Positions 53,897 through 63,950 of a DNA stretch of 64,000 bases are shown here, in pieces. Below the pieces are notes generated by a model. That model made no database searches and was not told the origin of the DNA. It saw only the letters and a program-made list of their open reading frames with translations. This DNA comes from Draconibacterium orientale (GTDB lineage Bacteria > Bacteroidota > Bacteroidia > Bacteroidales > Prolixibacteraceae). The stretch lies in assembly GCF_000626635.1 (NCBI RefSeq), contig NZ_CP007451.1:4508501-4572500 (forward strand), read 5' to 3'. A program made the translations under genes and the position numbers. How positions within the stretch are numbered: the stretch's first letter is position 1; the number at the start of each line of letters is the position of its first letter.

Positions 53897-55885
53897 TTAG
53901 CGAATTCGGTGTGTACGCATCACCTTCTTATTTATTTTATACGAAAACCCAATGGTAAAGAACTCTTTTACCTGGAGTTTGGCTTCCTCGCCACTTTTGT
54001 TGCCTTCAGCATCGAAAACCGGGAACTTCACATCGTCGTCGTAAATAAAATGAAGCATTAAACGTATGTCGATATACGAGTTTAACTGCATTTTAAAGTT
54101 GTTTTCCCAGTTCAAGTCGAATTTTTTAAACGGGTCTTTGTAGTTAATAAACATCTTATATTTTGTCTCATACGAGATATTGTCGGTTATTTGAGTTTTG
54201 TAACGCAGATCGGCATTCAAACCAGGCTCCCAAAATGCCTTTCGACCTTCGTTGATACCAAAACTAACCGGGTTAACCAAAGCAGTGTCGCGCACGTAAA
54301 CGTTTTTCATCGTTATTGGCGACAGGAATAACGACAGGTTATTGTTTGGCTTATAATCTAAACCAACTTTAAAATAAGTTGTTGATGGAGCAAGAAATGC
54401 GGAAAGCACCTCCGGGTTATCCGCTTTAGGATATTTATAACCTCTAAATAGCTGTGTATTAAAGTTAAGCTCGGCACTATAGTACCATTTTTTAAAGGCG
54501 CTTAATCCGTAACGCGATGTGAATTCAAACTTATCATCATTCTTTTGCCACTCCGACTCTTCGCCTCCCGGCTTAATCCAACCGTTTCGGAATTCCGCCG
54601 AGTTTTCCCATTTTACCTTAGCGTCTTTACGCGAATAATTCGCGAAACCTTTTAAAACCATTAACGTGGACAGGGCACTTTTGCCCCCTTTTTTCCAATT
54701 ATCAAGATAGGTTTGAGTAAGCCCAATGCTTCCGTCGCCACCAATATTCCAGGGAGTTTCAAGCTCGTAACTTTTTCCCACTCCCTTAAATTTATTATAA
54801 TCTGGCTTCAGGCTTTCAAAATCAAAATCTTTGGTTTGTTTTTCCTTAAACCTCGAAAATGTAACGCCATCGTCAATCAACATCTGCACCGTTCGTTTAT
54901 CGGTATTTTTTACCATCACAGCCAGCGAATCGTTCTGCTGGTTTTTTAACCAAATGCGCGAATAACGTTCGGCACCGTTCTGCAATAAAATTTCCTCCTT
55001 TTCGCCATATAAATTAATTAACGACAAGTGTGTGGTATCAATATGGTCGGCATACTCCATCAAAATATTTAAAACCGCTTTTATCGAATCGTTTACCTGT
55101 GCCACCACTTCATCGTTGTAGGCCTTTAGTACGTAGTAGTTATTGAGCTTAACTTCGTCTTTATAACGTTTTATGCGATATTGCAGGTTTTCATTGTATT
55201 TACCGGCACGGTAAACACTAACTATTCTCGCTATGTAATCGGCTTTAACCGAGTCGTTATAAAATACTCGTTTTTCTTCGATGTAATCCCTCCGCAGGCT
55301 GTCGCGTCGGATAAGTTCATTGAACATGTCGGGGGAATTTAAAATCGAGTCGGGAATCACTTCAGGAATATAGAGCTCTTCCGGAAACGTATAAACAGAA
55401 TCGGTAAAAAGCGACATACCCTCACCTTCGGGCACCTGCTTTACTTCGTTTTCAGCTTCGCGAATTATTACTGGTGGAACAATTATATCTTCGGGTTTTA
55501 CCTTTGCCTTGTAATCCGATTCTATAGCCCGGATTTCCATTTGCTGCCTGGAATAAGGCACAAAACCCGGCACGCTAAGACTGTCTTCAACATTTTCGGG
55601 CAAACGCATTACATAATTCCCGTTAACGCGCTGCGTGTCGTTCAGGTTTTTTATGATCTCATCGAGCGATTCATCCTCGATAAAATGCAATAAGGCATCA
55701 ACATCGGTACCCACTTCCTTTTTAACAACGTGCCAGTTGTTGTTTTCAATAAAATAGCTTCTTAAAACCTGGATATTATTGCGCAAAAGTTCCTCTTCAA
55801 TTATTGGGTTTTGCGCAAATAAAAGTTTTGAGAAGCCGGTAAATAGTAGAATAAGTAAAAAAACTTTCCCTTTTTCTGAGAACAT
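53897..55885 (-). CDS. DUF3078 outer-membrane protein
   Basis: I start at the ATG at 55885, since a TATTTTTG -7-like box (55916-55923) lies inside the longer frame starting at 55930. The signal peptide is V-F-L-L-I-L-L-F-T-G-F-S-K-L-L-F-A-Q. The first 370 or so residues are charged, repetitive and likely helical. The C-terminal DUF3078 part, from about 385 (W-N-I-G-G-D-G-S-I-G-L-T-Q, then L-D-N-W-K-K-G-G), is a predicted beta-barrel. It is 662 residues. The family is common and uncharacterised in Bacteroidota. The long N-terminal extension is unusual for DUF3078, which typically occurs in shorter proteins. Confidence 0.8.
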   Translation of the reverse strand: MFSEKGKVFLLILLFTGFSKLLFAQNPIIEEELLRNNIQVLRSYFIENNNWHVVKKEVGTDVDALLHFIEDESLDEIIKNLNDTQRVNGNYVMRLPENVEDSLSVPGFVPYSRQQMEIRAIESDYKAKVKPEDIIVPPVIIREAENEVKQVPEGEGMSLFTDSVYTFPEELYIPEVIPDSILNSPDMFNELIRRDSLRRDYIEEKRVFYNDSVKADYIARIVSVYRAGKYNENLQYRIKRYKDEVKLNNYYVLKAYNDEVVAQVNDSIKAVLNILMEYADHIDTTHLSLINLYGEKEEILLQNGAERYSRIWLKNQQNDSLAVMVKNTDKRTVQMLIDDGVTFSRFKEKQTKDFDFESLKPDYNKFKGVGKSYELETPWNIGGDGSIGLTQTYLDNWKKGGKSALSTLMVLKGFANYSRKDAKVKWENSAEFRNGWIKPGGEESEWQKNDDKFEFTSRYGLSAFKKWYYSAELNFNTQLFRGYKYPKADNPEVLSAFLAPSTTYFKVGLDYKPNNNLSLFLSPITMKNVYVRDTALVNPVSFGINEGRKAFWEPGLNADLRYKTQITDNISYETKYKMFINYKDPFKKFDLNWENNFKMQLNSYIDIRLMLHFIYDDDVKFPVFDAEGNKSGEEAKLQVKEFFTIGFSYKINKKVMRTHRIR

Positions 55886-56010
55886 ATACACTGTTTTTAG
55901 CTTTCGGATTAAACGCAAAAATAATACCATTGTTATGTTATCCTATATTTTAAATTCCTAAACAACTAACACCCGTTTTTTAATTGTCTCAACATCATTA
56001 TTTTAACACA

Positions 56011-56469
56011 TCACCATGTTGCATAAGGATGCTCTGACAGCCAGGCATTAAAATACCGATAATCGGCACTCACCTCTTGGGTTACCCAGTTTGGCAGCTC
56101 AATTTTTTCATTTTCAGCGCTAAGTTCAACCTCTGCCAAAACAAGACCGGCATTTTTATGTTCAAATACATCAATTTCCCATGTCATTCCATGTATCTCT
56201 TCCACGAAACGCTTTTTTCGAACAGGAAAATCATGACACATTTGCATTAAAATTTCAGCTTCATTAACCGGAATTTCATATTCCATTTCAATACGCGAAA
56301 TTCCCTGTGTTTTGCCTTTAATGGTTAAAAAAGCTCTTTCGCCTTTAATGCGTACCCGAACTACCCGTTCTTTGTCGGTTGACAGGTAGCCTTGAACAAT
56401 AAGATTTCCCGAATCTTTTGGGCACCATAAATTGGTATCAACAAGAAATTTCCGTTCAATTTCAATCAT
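56011..56469 (-). CDS. CYTH domain protein (triphosphate tunnel enzyme)
   Basis: E-I-E-R-K at residues 3-7 is the ExExK signature of CYTH/TTM proteins. The alternating charged strands V-V-R-V-R-I-K, F-L-T-I-K-G-K, I-E-M-E-Y-E-I and A-E-V-E-L line the tunnel. These enzymes hydrolyse inorganic or nucleoside triphosphates with Mg or Mn. At 152 residues it is the short bacterial form (CYTH alone, no CHAD). It is divergent from the HD-domain gene 83 bases away. Confidence 0.92.
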   Translation of the reverse strand: MIEIERKFLVDTNLWCPKDSGNLIVQGYLSTDKERVVRVRIKGERAFLTIKGKTQGISRIEMEYEIPVNEAEILMQMCHDFPVRKKRFVEEIHGMTWEIDVFEHKNAGLVLAEVELSAENEKIELPNWVTQEVSADYRYFNAWLSEHPYATW

Positions 56470-56552
56470 GATATTAAGTTTAGTTGTTTCGAAAAAATAA
56501 CGCTGACAAATTTATCACTATTTTTAATGCGGCGAACATTTATATTCTGAAT

Positions 56553-57107
56553 ATGATTACAAGAGAAGAAGCGCTTGAAATACTAAAATCGAATGTTGAG
56601 GCGGAAAACATGTTAAAACACAGTCTGGCATCGGAAGCAGTACTACGTGCAGTGGCCAAACATCTGGGCAAAAACGAGGAAGAATGGGGCATCGCAGGCT
56701 TACTGCACGATATTGATGTGGAAATTACAAATGCCGACCCGCACACACACGGTCCCTATGCCGAAAAGCTGCTAAAAGGAAAAATTACCGATGAAATGCT
56801 TGATGCCATTGTAATGCACAACGAAGTGGCTACCGGAAAAGAACGTAACACCGAATTTCAGCACGCACTGGCCGCCGGCGAAACAATTACAGGTTTAATT
56901 ACTGCAACAACCCTGGTTTACCCGGATAAAAAGCTGGCCAGCGTAAAAGCAAAATCGGTTACCAAACGGATGAAACAAAAGGCCTTTGCGGCATCGGTTA
57001 AGCGCGAAAATATTATGGAGTGCGAAAAAATTGGTATTCCGCTCGCTGAGTTTGCCGATCTGGCGGTTAATGCAATGCGGTCGATTAGCGATGATCTGGG
57101 ATTATAG
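56553..57107 (+). CDS. HD domain (HDIG-type) phosphohydrolase
   Basis: This 184-residue protein starts at the ATG at 56553; 23 codons of open frame above it are unlike the family. L-K-H-S-L-A near 21, L-L-H-D-I-D near 50 (the HD pair) and H-T-H-G near 64, with M-H-N-E near 87, supply the metal ligands of an HD phosphohydrolase. The C-terminal K-R-M-K-Q-K-A-F-A-A-S-V-K-R is typical of the HDIG group found across Bacteroidota and Firmicutes. The substrate is probably a nucleotide, but this is not known. Confidence 0.88.
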   Translation: MITREEALEILKSNVEAENMLKHSLASEAVLRAVAKHLGKNEEEWGIAGLLHDIDVEITNADPHTHGPYAEKLLKGKITDEMLDAIVMHNEVATGKERNTEFQHALAAGETITGLITATTLVYPDKKLASVKAKSVTKRMKQKAFAASVKRENIMECEKIGIPLAEFADLAVNAMRSISDDLGL

Positions 57108-57278
57108 CACCATATACTTTTTAAACAATAACTATTTTAACCAGACCGCTTTTTTCATTTTCTTGCAAATGAAACGAGTTGTATCGATTTCTTAATGAAA
57201 CGTTGAAAATCGATTGTGCGAGTTCCATCTTATACAAAAAATAGGATTAAGTTAATAAGGTGAAAACAGAATGAAGCC

Positions 57279-59938
57279 ATGAATACCCAAAAAATCTACC
57301 AATCAACCGGCAGAAAACTGTCCGTTTTTTTACGTTTCTATTTCTTTTTGCCCACTTTTTTGCCAGCGGGCAGGTTCTTTCCGGACGCATACTGGATGAA
57401 CAAAAACAGCCAGTTCCCTATGCCACTATTTATATTTCAGAAACGCGGCAAGGAACAACATCAAACACAAACGGAGATTTTAGTTTTAATTTGCCATCCG
57501 GAAATTTTCACCTTACCGTGCGATCGATGGGCTACGAAAAGCTGGAAAAAACGATCGCTGTGCAAACCGACAGTTTATTTTTACCCATTACTTTGCAGAC
57601 TCAGAATTTTGAATTGGCCGAGATAAAAGTGTTTCCCGGAGATGAAGATCCGGCCTATTTTATTATGCGGAAAGCGATTGCCAAAGCGCCTTACTACCGC
57701 AAGAATATAAAACATTATGGTGCCGATCTGTACATCAAAGCCAATTTTGCCTTCAGCAATATTCCGAACCTGATAAAAAAGCAGGAAGTGGAAGACGGCC
57801 GCAAATTCAACGATTACTTTAAAGAGAATGTAACCTATGTAATGGAGTCGCAAAACCGGATTACGTACGATTATCCCAACCAGTACAACCAGCAGGTGAT
57901 AAGCAAAAAAAGCTCGATAACGGGTTTCGACGAGCCGCCGGTAATGGGCCTGATGACAGCCAGTTTTTACGATGAACGCCCCAACGAAGTGGTGTCTCCG
58001 CTATCGGTTTTGGCACTAAAACATTACCATTTTGTTTACGAAGGATTTATTACGCCCGGCGATTACGATGTGTTTAAAATACGCGTTACGCCCAAACGGA
58101 AAAGCGATGAACTGGTTGAAGGTTTTATTTATATTGTTGACCAGCTTTGGTGTATTTACAACCTCGATTTCAGCTCCAGTTTCGAGTTTTTTAATTACCG
58201 TATAAAACAACAGTTCGAGAACCTTGATAATGAAAACTGGCTGCCGGTTTCGCACAATATTACAGGCGATTTCGGTATGCTGGGGCTGCGCGGCAACTTT
58301 TATTATGGCGCATCGGTTAAGTACGATTCCATCGTAAATAATTATTCTAACATACAATACGAAGACGCTGAAATAGCGGAACAAACCAATACCGAACAGC
58401 TTGAACGGAAAGCCGGCGAAAAAGAAGAGAAGTTGGTTAGCGAGCTAAATGATCTGAATGCAAAGGAAGAATTGAGCAATGCAGATGTAAAAAAAGTGGC
58501 CCGCCTGAACCGTAAGATTTTAAAAGAGCAATACAAAGATTCAACGATTGTGGCGCCCGATTACGGCAGCTACCGAATTACAGAAAATAACGATTCGCTG
58601 CAAACAACTATTGCCTGGGATACGGTGAGAAGCATCCCGCTAACACAAGCCGAAATTGAAAGTTACCAAATGGCCGATTCGCTAAAACTGATGGAAAAAG
58701 CGGCTTCAAATGACTCAGTATCGGGTAATGAAAGTAGCAAACGGATTTTAAGCCGCCTTTTGGCCGGAGCTTACGATATTTCGAAAGATTCAACTATTCG
58801 TGTGAGTTATGATGGCTTGCTTTCGCCGGTGAATTTTGATTTTAACGCGGTTGACGGCTATAAATACCGCCAGGAATTCCGAATCCGGTTTTTGGTCGAT
58901 TCCACAAAACGAATTTACCTTACTCCGCAGCTGGGCTATGCCTTTAACCGCAAAGCACTGTTTGGCAGCCTGAACACGCAATTTGTTAATTTCCTGGCAA
59001 AAGGAAACCAAATTAGCCTGTACGCCGGAAAGCAAAGCAGCGATTTTAAAAGCAGCCTTCAGGGAATTAGCCCGGTTGTTAACTCCTTAAGTTCGTGGTT
59101 TTTTGGCGAAAACTACATGCGTTTTTACGAAAGCGAATTTGTGCATCTGAGTTTCTCTCAGCGCTTTAAAAAGTATTTCAGGTATTATGCCAGCGTTAAC
59201 ATGGATCATTTCTACCCGCTGCAAAACAATATTTCGTTTCCGCTTTCAGATTACAAAGATTTTGCCCCCAATTTACCCGCCAACTTTACAGCTGACAATC
59301 GCGCACTTGCCGAGCAAAAAAGTTTCAGTTACGGCATTGGGTTGAATTTCCGCAAATCGCAGCGTAAACCGTGGCTCGAAGAATCGCCCTTTCTGTTTGT
59401 AAATGATTATTATGAACTTAACCTGACCTACAAACAAGGTGTACCCGATCTTTTTGATTCCGAATCAGAATTTAGCCGGGTTGATTTTACGGTGCACCAG
59501 CAGGCCAATATTTCGCCGAGTACTGGTATTGACTGGCAAATAAATGCCGGACATTATTTTTCGAATAAGCAAATGCACTTTTCGCAATACAAACATTTTA
59601 GCACTGCTGAAATACCGGTAATGATGCAACCTTTTACGCATCGCTTTCAACTGATAAACGACTATGCTTTAAGCACTAACAAAAGTTACCTAAACGTAAT
59701 GACGGAATACCGGTCGGAATACCTGCTGCTGCGTTACCTGTCGGTTTTTAATAAAAGAACCTGGAGCGAAAGCCTTCATTTAAATTACCTTACCACGCCG
59801 GAATACAATAATTACTGGGAAGTTGGTTACAGTTTGAACAACCTGTTTTTTGCAGGCAATGTAGGTGTATTTGCAGGTTTTAACGAGAGTGATTTTGAGA
59901 GTTTTCAGGTTAAACTCAGCATTTCTGCTTTTGACTAA
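57279..59938 (+). pseudogene. DUF5686 and carboxypeptidase-regulatory-like domain protein, frameshifted in the signal region
   Basis: An ATG at 57279 begins M-N-T-Q-K-I-Y-Q-S-T-G-R-K-L-S-V-F, but continuity needs one extra T in a seven-T run near 57325-57331. The repaired frame then gives a signal peptide (F-F-T-F-L-F-L-F-A-H-F-F-A-S-G), a CarboxypepD_reg-like domain (G-R-I-L-D-E-Q-K-Q-P-V-P-Y-A-T-I-Y) and the large DUF5686 region to 59938. As written, the longest frame starts at a TTG (57491) and gives 815 residues. DUF5686 proteins are predicted outer-membrane barrels of unknown function, common in Bacteroidota. A charged coiled-coil segment lies near residues 300-345. A sequencing deletion is the likely cause of the break. 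Confidence 0.82.
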
Positions 59939-59945
59939 CAGCACC

Positions 59946-59986
59946 GAAATAGTAGCTTTTATAATGGGATAAAAAGCTACTATTTC
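59946..59986. terminator. Bidirectional terminator
   Basis: GAAATAGTAGCTTTT pairs exactly over 15 bp with 59972-59986 around a short loop. It separates the convergent DUF5686 and acyltransferase genes. Confidence 0.9.
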
Positions 59987-60002
59987 TGATGCTATATTTC
60001 TA

Positions 60003-60554
60003 CTAATAATCGGTTGTAAACAGCTCCGGAAATTTCCCTTTGATTCCTTTTTCGCGGTAAAAATCCTTCATACGTTTGATGTCGTCCTGCGCATTGTCTG
60101 AAAGCTCAAAGGGCTCGCCAACCGAAACTTCTTTTCGTCCCCAGTCAAAATAGCCGAGATACACCGGAATACCGGTTTCTTTGGCAATAATATGAAAGCC
60201 CGCTTTCCAGCGTTTATTCAAACTTCGGGTTCCTTCAGGCGTTAATGCCAAATGAATACGCTCTCGTTTATTGATGAGCTGAATGGTTTGGCGAATTACG
60301 TTAGCCCCTTTTGATCGATCAATGGGTAAACCGCCCATTTTTCTCACAAAATAACCCACCGGCCAAAAGAAAAATTCCTTTTTGATAAGAATATTGGCAA
60401 CCGCACCTTTCGAGGTGTAAAACAACCACGAAATAACAAAGTCCCAGGCGCTGGTATGTGGAACTCCAATAATAATACATTTTTTTGCCGGTGCCGGCTC
60501 TCCAACAACGGTCCAGCCCATCAGTCTGAGCAAAAATTTACAAATTCCTTTCAT
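60003..60554 (-). CDS. PlsC-like 1-acylglycerol-3-phosphate O-acyltransferase
   Basis: This 183-residue protein has the LPLAT motifs in order: P-H-T-S-A-W-D (H-x4-D, motif 1) near 32, a G-G-L-P-I-D-R segment (motif 2) near 74, P-E-G-T-R-S (motif 3) near 105 and a G-I-P-V-Y motif 4 near 129. It probably acylates lysophosphatidic acid or a similar glycerolipid at the inner membrane. The short form without an N-terminal helix is common in Bacteroidota. Its ATG overlaps the stop of the B3/B4 gene by one base, so the two are co-translated. Confidence 0.9.
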   Translation of the reverse strand: MKGICKFLLRLMGWTVVGEPAPAKKCIIIGVPHTSAWDFVISWLFYTSKGAVANILIKKEFFFWPVGYFVRKMGGLPIDRSKGANVIRQTIQLINKRERIHLALTPEGTRSLNKRWKAGFHIIAKETGIPVYLGYFDWGRKEVSVGEPFELSDNAQDDIKRMKDFYREKGIKGKFPELFTTDY

Positions 60555-61222
60555 TATATTGCTTGAATAATTTTTAATTCAAAGTTAGTGGCTCCGGCAT
60601 GCTTTTTTAAAAGTTCCTGAGCCTGGTTGGTGGCATTTTTAATACTTTCTGTGGGTTCGTAGGCGATAATTATCATTAAAAAACGTTTTGTTTGTTCGGT
60701 AACACAAGTCCTCACCGAATCACTTGTTGGTGTTCCAAAAGCGCCTTTCGCATCTCTGAACACCGGCATAAATTCAATATTCAACTCCCCGCGCCCGATT
60801 CCTTCGTAAGCTTCGTCTTTTTTACCAATGCCAAAAGTAACTGCTCCGGTTATGCTATCGGCATCATAACCACCAATTGAAAATCCGCTTGAAATGGAAA
60901 CCAAATTCAGTTGATCGACCACATTATTTATCTGGTAAATTTCGCCACGTTTTAAAACCCGTCGAAGTAATGCTTCGGCCGACAAGCGATAGCGAGCGGG
61001 ATCTTTTCCGCATACTTTATAGGCCCTTCGCGATGCAGCAATGGCAGGCATTTTGCTTATTTCTTCCACGCGCAGGCTTTTATTTAACTCTTCAATTTTC
61101 GATTCGATCTCTTTCCAAAGTTCGCTATTATGCTCCTGAAATTTCACATCGCATTCAATACACGACAAAACCAATGCCGGTACTTTTTCTGTTAATTCAC
61201 TACTAATAGTTATACTTTGCAT
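60554..61222 (-). CDS. B3/B4 (tRNA-synthetase editing-like) domain protein
   Basis: This 222-residue cytoplasmic protein has the B3/B4 fold of the phenylalanyl-tRNA synthetase beta subunit as a stand-alone unit: A-S-R-R-A-Y-K-V-C-G-K-D-P-A-R-Y-R near 65-80, then R-G-E-I-Y-Q-I-N-N-V-V-D near 93. Free B3/B4 proteins may edit mischarged tRNA or bind amino acids; no function is proved for this group. It is the first gene of a two-gene operon with the acyltransferase. Confidence 0.87.
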   Translation of the reverse strand: MQSITISSELTEKVPALVLSCIECDVKFQEHNSELWKEIESKIEELNKSLRVEEISKMPAIAASRRAYKVCGKDPARYRLSAEALLRRVLKRGEIYQINNVVDQLNLVSISSGFSIGGYDADSITGAVTFGIGKKDEAYEGIGRGELNIEFMPVFRDAKGAFGTPTSDSVRTCVTEQTKRFLMIIIAYEPTESIKNATNQAQELLKKHAGATNFELKIIQAI

Positions 61223-61568
61223 TGTTTATCTGAATAACTGCATTTTTTTATTATTCAACTTTACTCTTTTAAATTTTTTGCAAAAGTAATACCTTTGCTA
61301 CGAAAGAATAAACAGCATTAATTTTACCTGTTGTTGTAAAGAAACGTTGCAAAGAAAAGAACTTTTGTATTCGATGCCAACTGTTTTAAAAAATACGGCG
61401 CACAATTGGTATTGAATAAAAATCGGTTTGAAATTTTTCAGAAATCATATAAAGTGATTTTATTTAGTTAAACTGCACGAAAAGGGATATAAACATGTCC
61501 CTTTTCTTTTGTGTAATCCATTGACTTTGCGGCATATTTTTTGTATTTTATATCCAAAATCTGGAGTC
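61223..61568. other. Divergent promoter region
   Basis: This is 346 bases, AT-rich, with no gene. Two -7-like boxes lie close together: minus-strand TACTTTTG (61281-61288) for the B3/B4 operon and plus-strand TACCTTTG (61290-61297), possibly for the DUF4251 gene. No clear -33 boxes were found. Confidence 0.5.
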
Positions 61569-62090
61569 ATGAAACGAATAATTTTATTGGTATTTCTGCT
61601 ATTTTCAATTGTAGCAGTGCATGCACAAGACAAAAAACCTACAAGAAAAGAGAAGAAAGCACAACGTGAAGCTATGCTTACCGAGCAAACAAAAAAACTT
61701 ATTGAAGCCAATGTCTGGCAATTTGATGCTACACAAATGCTTCCTTCAGGCGGAAGAACACGTACATTAACAACTCCGTATAATGTTGTATTAACGGATG
61801 GTGAGGTAGATTCTTATCTTCCTTACTTTGGCCGTGCTTATTCTGTTGATTACGGATCGACAGACTCGCCAATGATTTTTAAAGCACCTGTTACCGACTA
61901 TAAAGTTGAGGATGCAAAGAAAGGTGGTTACACCGTTAAGTTTAGTGCAAAAAACAAAAACGACAACGTGGAATTTATTTTTTCAGTAGGTGCTACCGGA
62001 TCGGCAAGTTTAAAAGTAAACAGCACCAATCGCCAGTTTATTTCCTATAATGGCGACTTGGTTCCGATTGAAGAAAAAGAGAAAAAGTAG
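61569..62090 (+). CDS. DUF4251 secreted protein
   Basis: A signal peptide (I-I-L-L-V-F-L-L-F-S-I-V-A-V-H-A-Q) is followed by a short Lys/Arg/Glu-rich helix and then the beta-rich DUF4251 domain (Y-L-P-Y-F-G-R-A-Y near 95, then Y-T-V-K-F-S-A-K). The family is restricted to Bacteroidota, and structures in it show a small beta fold of unknown role, probably periplasmic. The start at 61569 is preferred because the signal peptide begins there. It is 173 residues and transcribed alone, with a strong terminator after it. Confidence 0.88.
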   Translation: MKRIILLVFLLFSIVAVHAQDKKPTRKEKKAQREAMLTEQTKKLIEANVWQFDATQMLPSGGRTRTLTTPYNVVLTDGEVDSYLPYFGRAYSVDYGSTDSPMIFKAPVTDYKVEDAKKGGYTVKFSAKNKNDNVEFIFSVGATGSASLKVNSTNRQFISYNGDLVPIEEKEKK

Positions 62091-62110
62091 AATTTTATTT
62101 TTCACAGAGT

Positions 62111-62144
62111 AAAGCCGGGATAATTAAATATTCCGGCTTTTTTA
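62111..62144. terminator. Bidirectional terminator between DUF4251 gene and sfsA
   Basis: AAAGCCGGGATA and TATTCCGGCTTT pair over 12 bp (one G-U) around a 5-base loop, with T-runs on the + strand. Its right end touches the sfsA stop codon. Confidence 0.88.
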
Positions 62145-62834
62145 TAGCTCAAAAGGTAGTTTTTTGCTCCATGTAATTTCCGAGGGAGTTACTTTGGCCT
62201 GCATCGGAAAAATCTCGACACCGGCCCTGTGAGCTTGCTTTAACAAGTCGGCATACACCGGATCGATTTCTTTGGCAGGGGCAAATAGCTGCACATCGCT
62301 GCGCTGAATAATATAAAGCATAACAGCACGCATTCCCTGCCTTTTTACATCCATCAGTGTTTTCAAATGCTTCTGTCCGCGTGTAGTAACGGCATCCGGG
62401 AACAAGGCGTATTCGTTTTCTTTCATAGAAACGTTTTTTACTTCAACGAAACACTTTTCTGTCTCATTCTCCGCATACACATCAAAACGCGAATCGCCAA
62501 ATTTCACTTCGCGCTTTACGGTTGTATATTCATCCAGTCCCGGAATTTCTCCGTACAAAAGGGCTTCGTACGCCAACTTATTCGGATTGCCGGTATTAAT
62601 ACCTACCCAGTCGCCGTTTATTTTTATCATTTCCCAGGTGAACTTTGTTTTTCGTTTTGGGTCGTCAACCGGTGTAAGATATACCTCTGCCCCATTTTCG
62701 AGGCAACTTTTCATCGACCCGGAATTGGTGCAGTGCGCCACAATAATTTCACCGGTATCCAATTCAATATCAGCCAAAAACCGTTTGTAACGTTTTATCA
62801 GCCGGCCATGAACAAGTTCTTTCTCAAATTTCAA
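62142..62834 (-). CDS. sfsA: DNA/RNA nuclease SfsA (sugar fermentation stimulation protein)
   Basis: L-I-K-R-Y-K-R-F-L-A-D-I near residue 10 is the SfsA N-terminal signature, with C-T-N-S-G-S-M near 35, F-V-E-V-K-N-V-S near 138 (the PD-(D/E)xK-like core) and F-P-D-A-V-T-T-R-G-Q-K-H-L near 155. SfsA is reported as a nucleic-acid-binding protein with nuclease-like fold. I use the TTG at 62834 because it aligns with the family start (about 231 residues); the in-frame ATG at 62891 adds 19 unlike residues and overlaps tsaD by 32 bases. Confidence 0.9.
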   Translation of the reverse strand: MKFEKELVHGRLIKRYKRFLADIELDTGEIIVAHCTNSGSMKSCLENGAEVYLTPVDDPKRKTKFTWEMIKINGDWVGINTGNPNKLAYEALLYGEIPGLDEYTTVKREVKFGDSRFDVYAENETEKCFVEVKNVSMKENEYALFPDAVTTRGQKHLKTLMDVKRQGMRAVMLYIIQRSDVQLFAPAKEIDPVYADLLKQAHRAGVEIFPMQAKVTPSEITWSKKLPFEL

Positions 62835-62859
62835 AATCAGGTATTTTCTGGTAATAATA

Positions 62860-63888
62860 TTACAGCTGAGTTCGTGCAAACGGAACGGCATCCTGACCGG
62901 TAAATTCCTTATTCAGGTATTTGTAATAGCCGGTAATGGCAATCATAGCTGCATTATCCATGGTGTATTCAAACTTTGGAATAATCAGGTTCCAGCGGTG
63001 CTTTTTGGCATTATTCTGCAGTGCCTTACGCAACCCCGAATTGGCAGAAACACCACCGGCAACAGTAATTTCGTTAACGCCTGTTTCGCGGGCAGCCCGT
63101 TTTAATTTGCTAAGCAAAATTTCAATAATGGTGTGCTGCAACGATGCACAAAGATCGGCCAGGTTCTCTTCCACAAAGTTTTCATTCTCTTTCAGATTGT
63201 CGCGCAAAAAGTACAGAAAATTGGTTTTTAAGCCACTAAAACTGTAGTCTAAACCCGGAATCCGTGGGCGCGAAAATTCAAAACGGTGCGGATCGCCTTC
63301 TTTTGCCAAACGATCGACATGCGGACCTCCCGGATAAGGCAAGCCCATAACTTTTGCACATTTATCAAACGCCTCTCCGGCAGCATCATCAATGGTTTGC
63401 CCAATCACTTCCATATCCAGATGGTTGCGCACAAGAATAATTTGCGAATTACCGCCTGAAACCAACAAACACAAAAACGGAAATTTGGGCGGGTTAAATT
63501 CCACTCCATTTTCTTTGATAAACAGAGCCAGCACGTGCCCCTGCAAATGATTCACCTCAATTAACGGTATTTTCGAAGCCAGCGAAAAACCCTTTGCAAA
63601 CGAAGTACCTACCAGTAACGACCCCAGCAATCCCGGACCACGCGTAAAAGCTACAGCCGAAATTTCTTCACGTTCAATTCCGGCCCGTTTCATCGCCAGA
63701 TCAACCACCGGGATGATATTTTGCTGATGTGCACGCGAAGCCAGTTCGGGCACTACCCCACCGTACTCTTCATGAACTTTCTGCGAAGCCACCACATTCG
63801 ACAGTATTTCTCCATCGCGAATGATGGCAGCAGAAGTATCGTCGCACGACGATTCGATACCCATTATTATAATTCCTTTATCAGCCAT
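62860..63888 (-). CDS. tsaD: tRNA N6-adenosine threonylcarbamoyltransferase TsaD
   Basis: TsaD transfers the threonylcarbamoyl group to A37 of ANN-reading tRNAs with TsaB and TsaE. The ASKHA fold is clear: I-M-G-I-E-S-S-C-D-D-T-S near residue 8, R-G-P-G-L-L-G-S-L near 84, the metal H-x3-H in V-N-H-L-Q-G-H near 112-118, S-G-G-N-S-Q-I near 142 and the C-terminal D-N-A-A-M-I-A near 305. The 342-residue length is usual. It is essential in most bacteria. It is followed by sfsA on the same strand. Confidence 0.96.
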   Translation of the reverse strand: MADKGIIIMGIESSCDDTSAAIIRDGEILSNVVASQKVHEEYGGVVPELASRAHQQNIIPVVDLAMKRAGIEREEISAVAFTRGPGLLGSLLVGTSFAKGFSLASKIPLIEVNHLQGHVLALFIKENGVEFNPPKFPFLCLLVSGGNSQIILVRNHLDMEVIGQTIDDAAGEAFDKCAKVMGLPYPGGPHVDRLAKEGDPHRFEFSRPRIPGLDYSFSGLKTNFLYFLRDNLKENENFVEENLADLCASLQHTIIEILLSKLKRAARETGVNEITVAGGVSANSGLRKALQNNAKKHRWNLIIPKFEYTMDNAAMIAITGYYKYLNKEFTGQDAVPFARTQL

Positions 63889-63942
63889 AAAAATCTTCCC
63901 TTTTTTTACCTCAATAAAACACGATAAACGCTGTTGGGTTTA

Positions 63943-63950
63943 TATCTTTG
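63943..63950 (+). promoter_or_regulatory. Possible -7 box for a rightward gene beyond the window
   Basis: TATCTTTG fits TAnnTTTG on the + strand, 55 bases after the divergent tsaD start. No gene begins before base 64000, so it would serve the next gene to the right. No good -33 box is seen. Confidence 0.4.
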
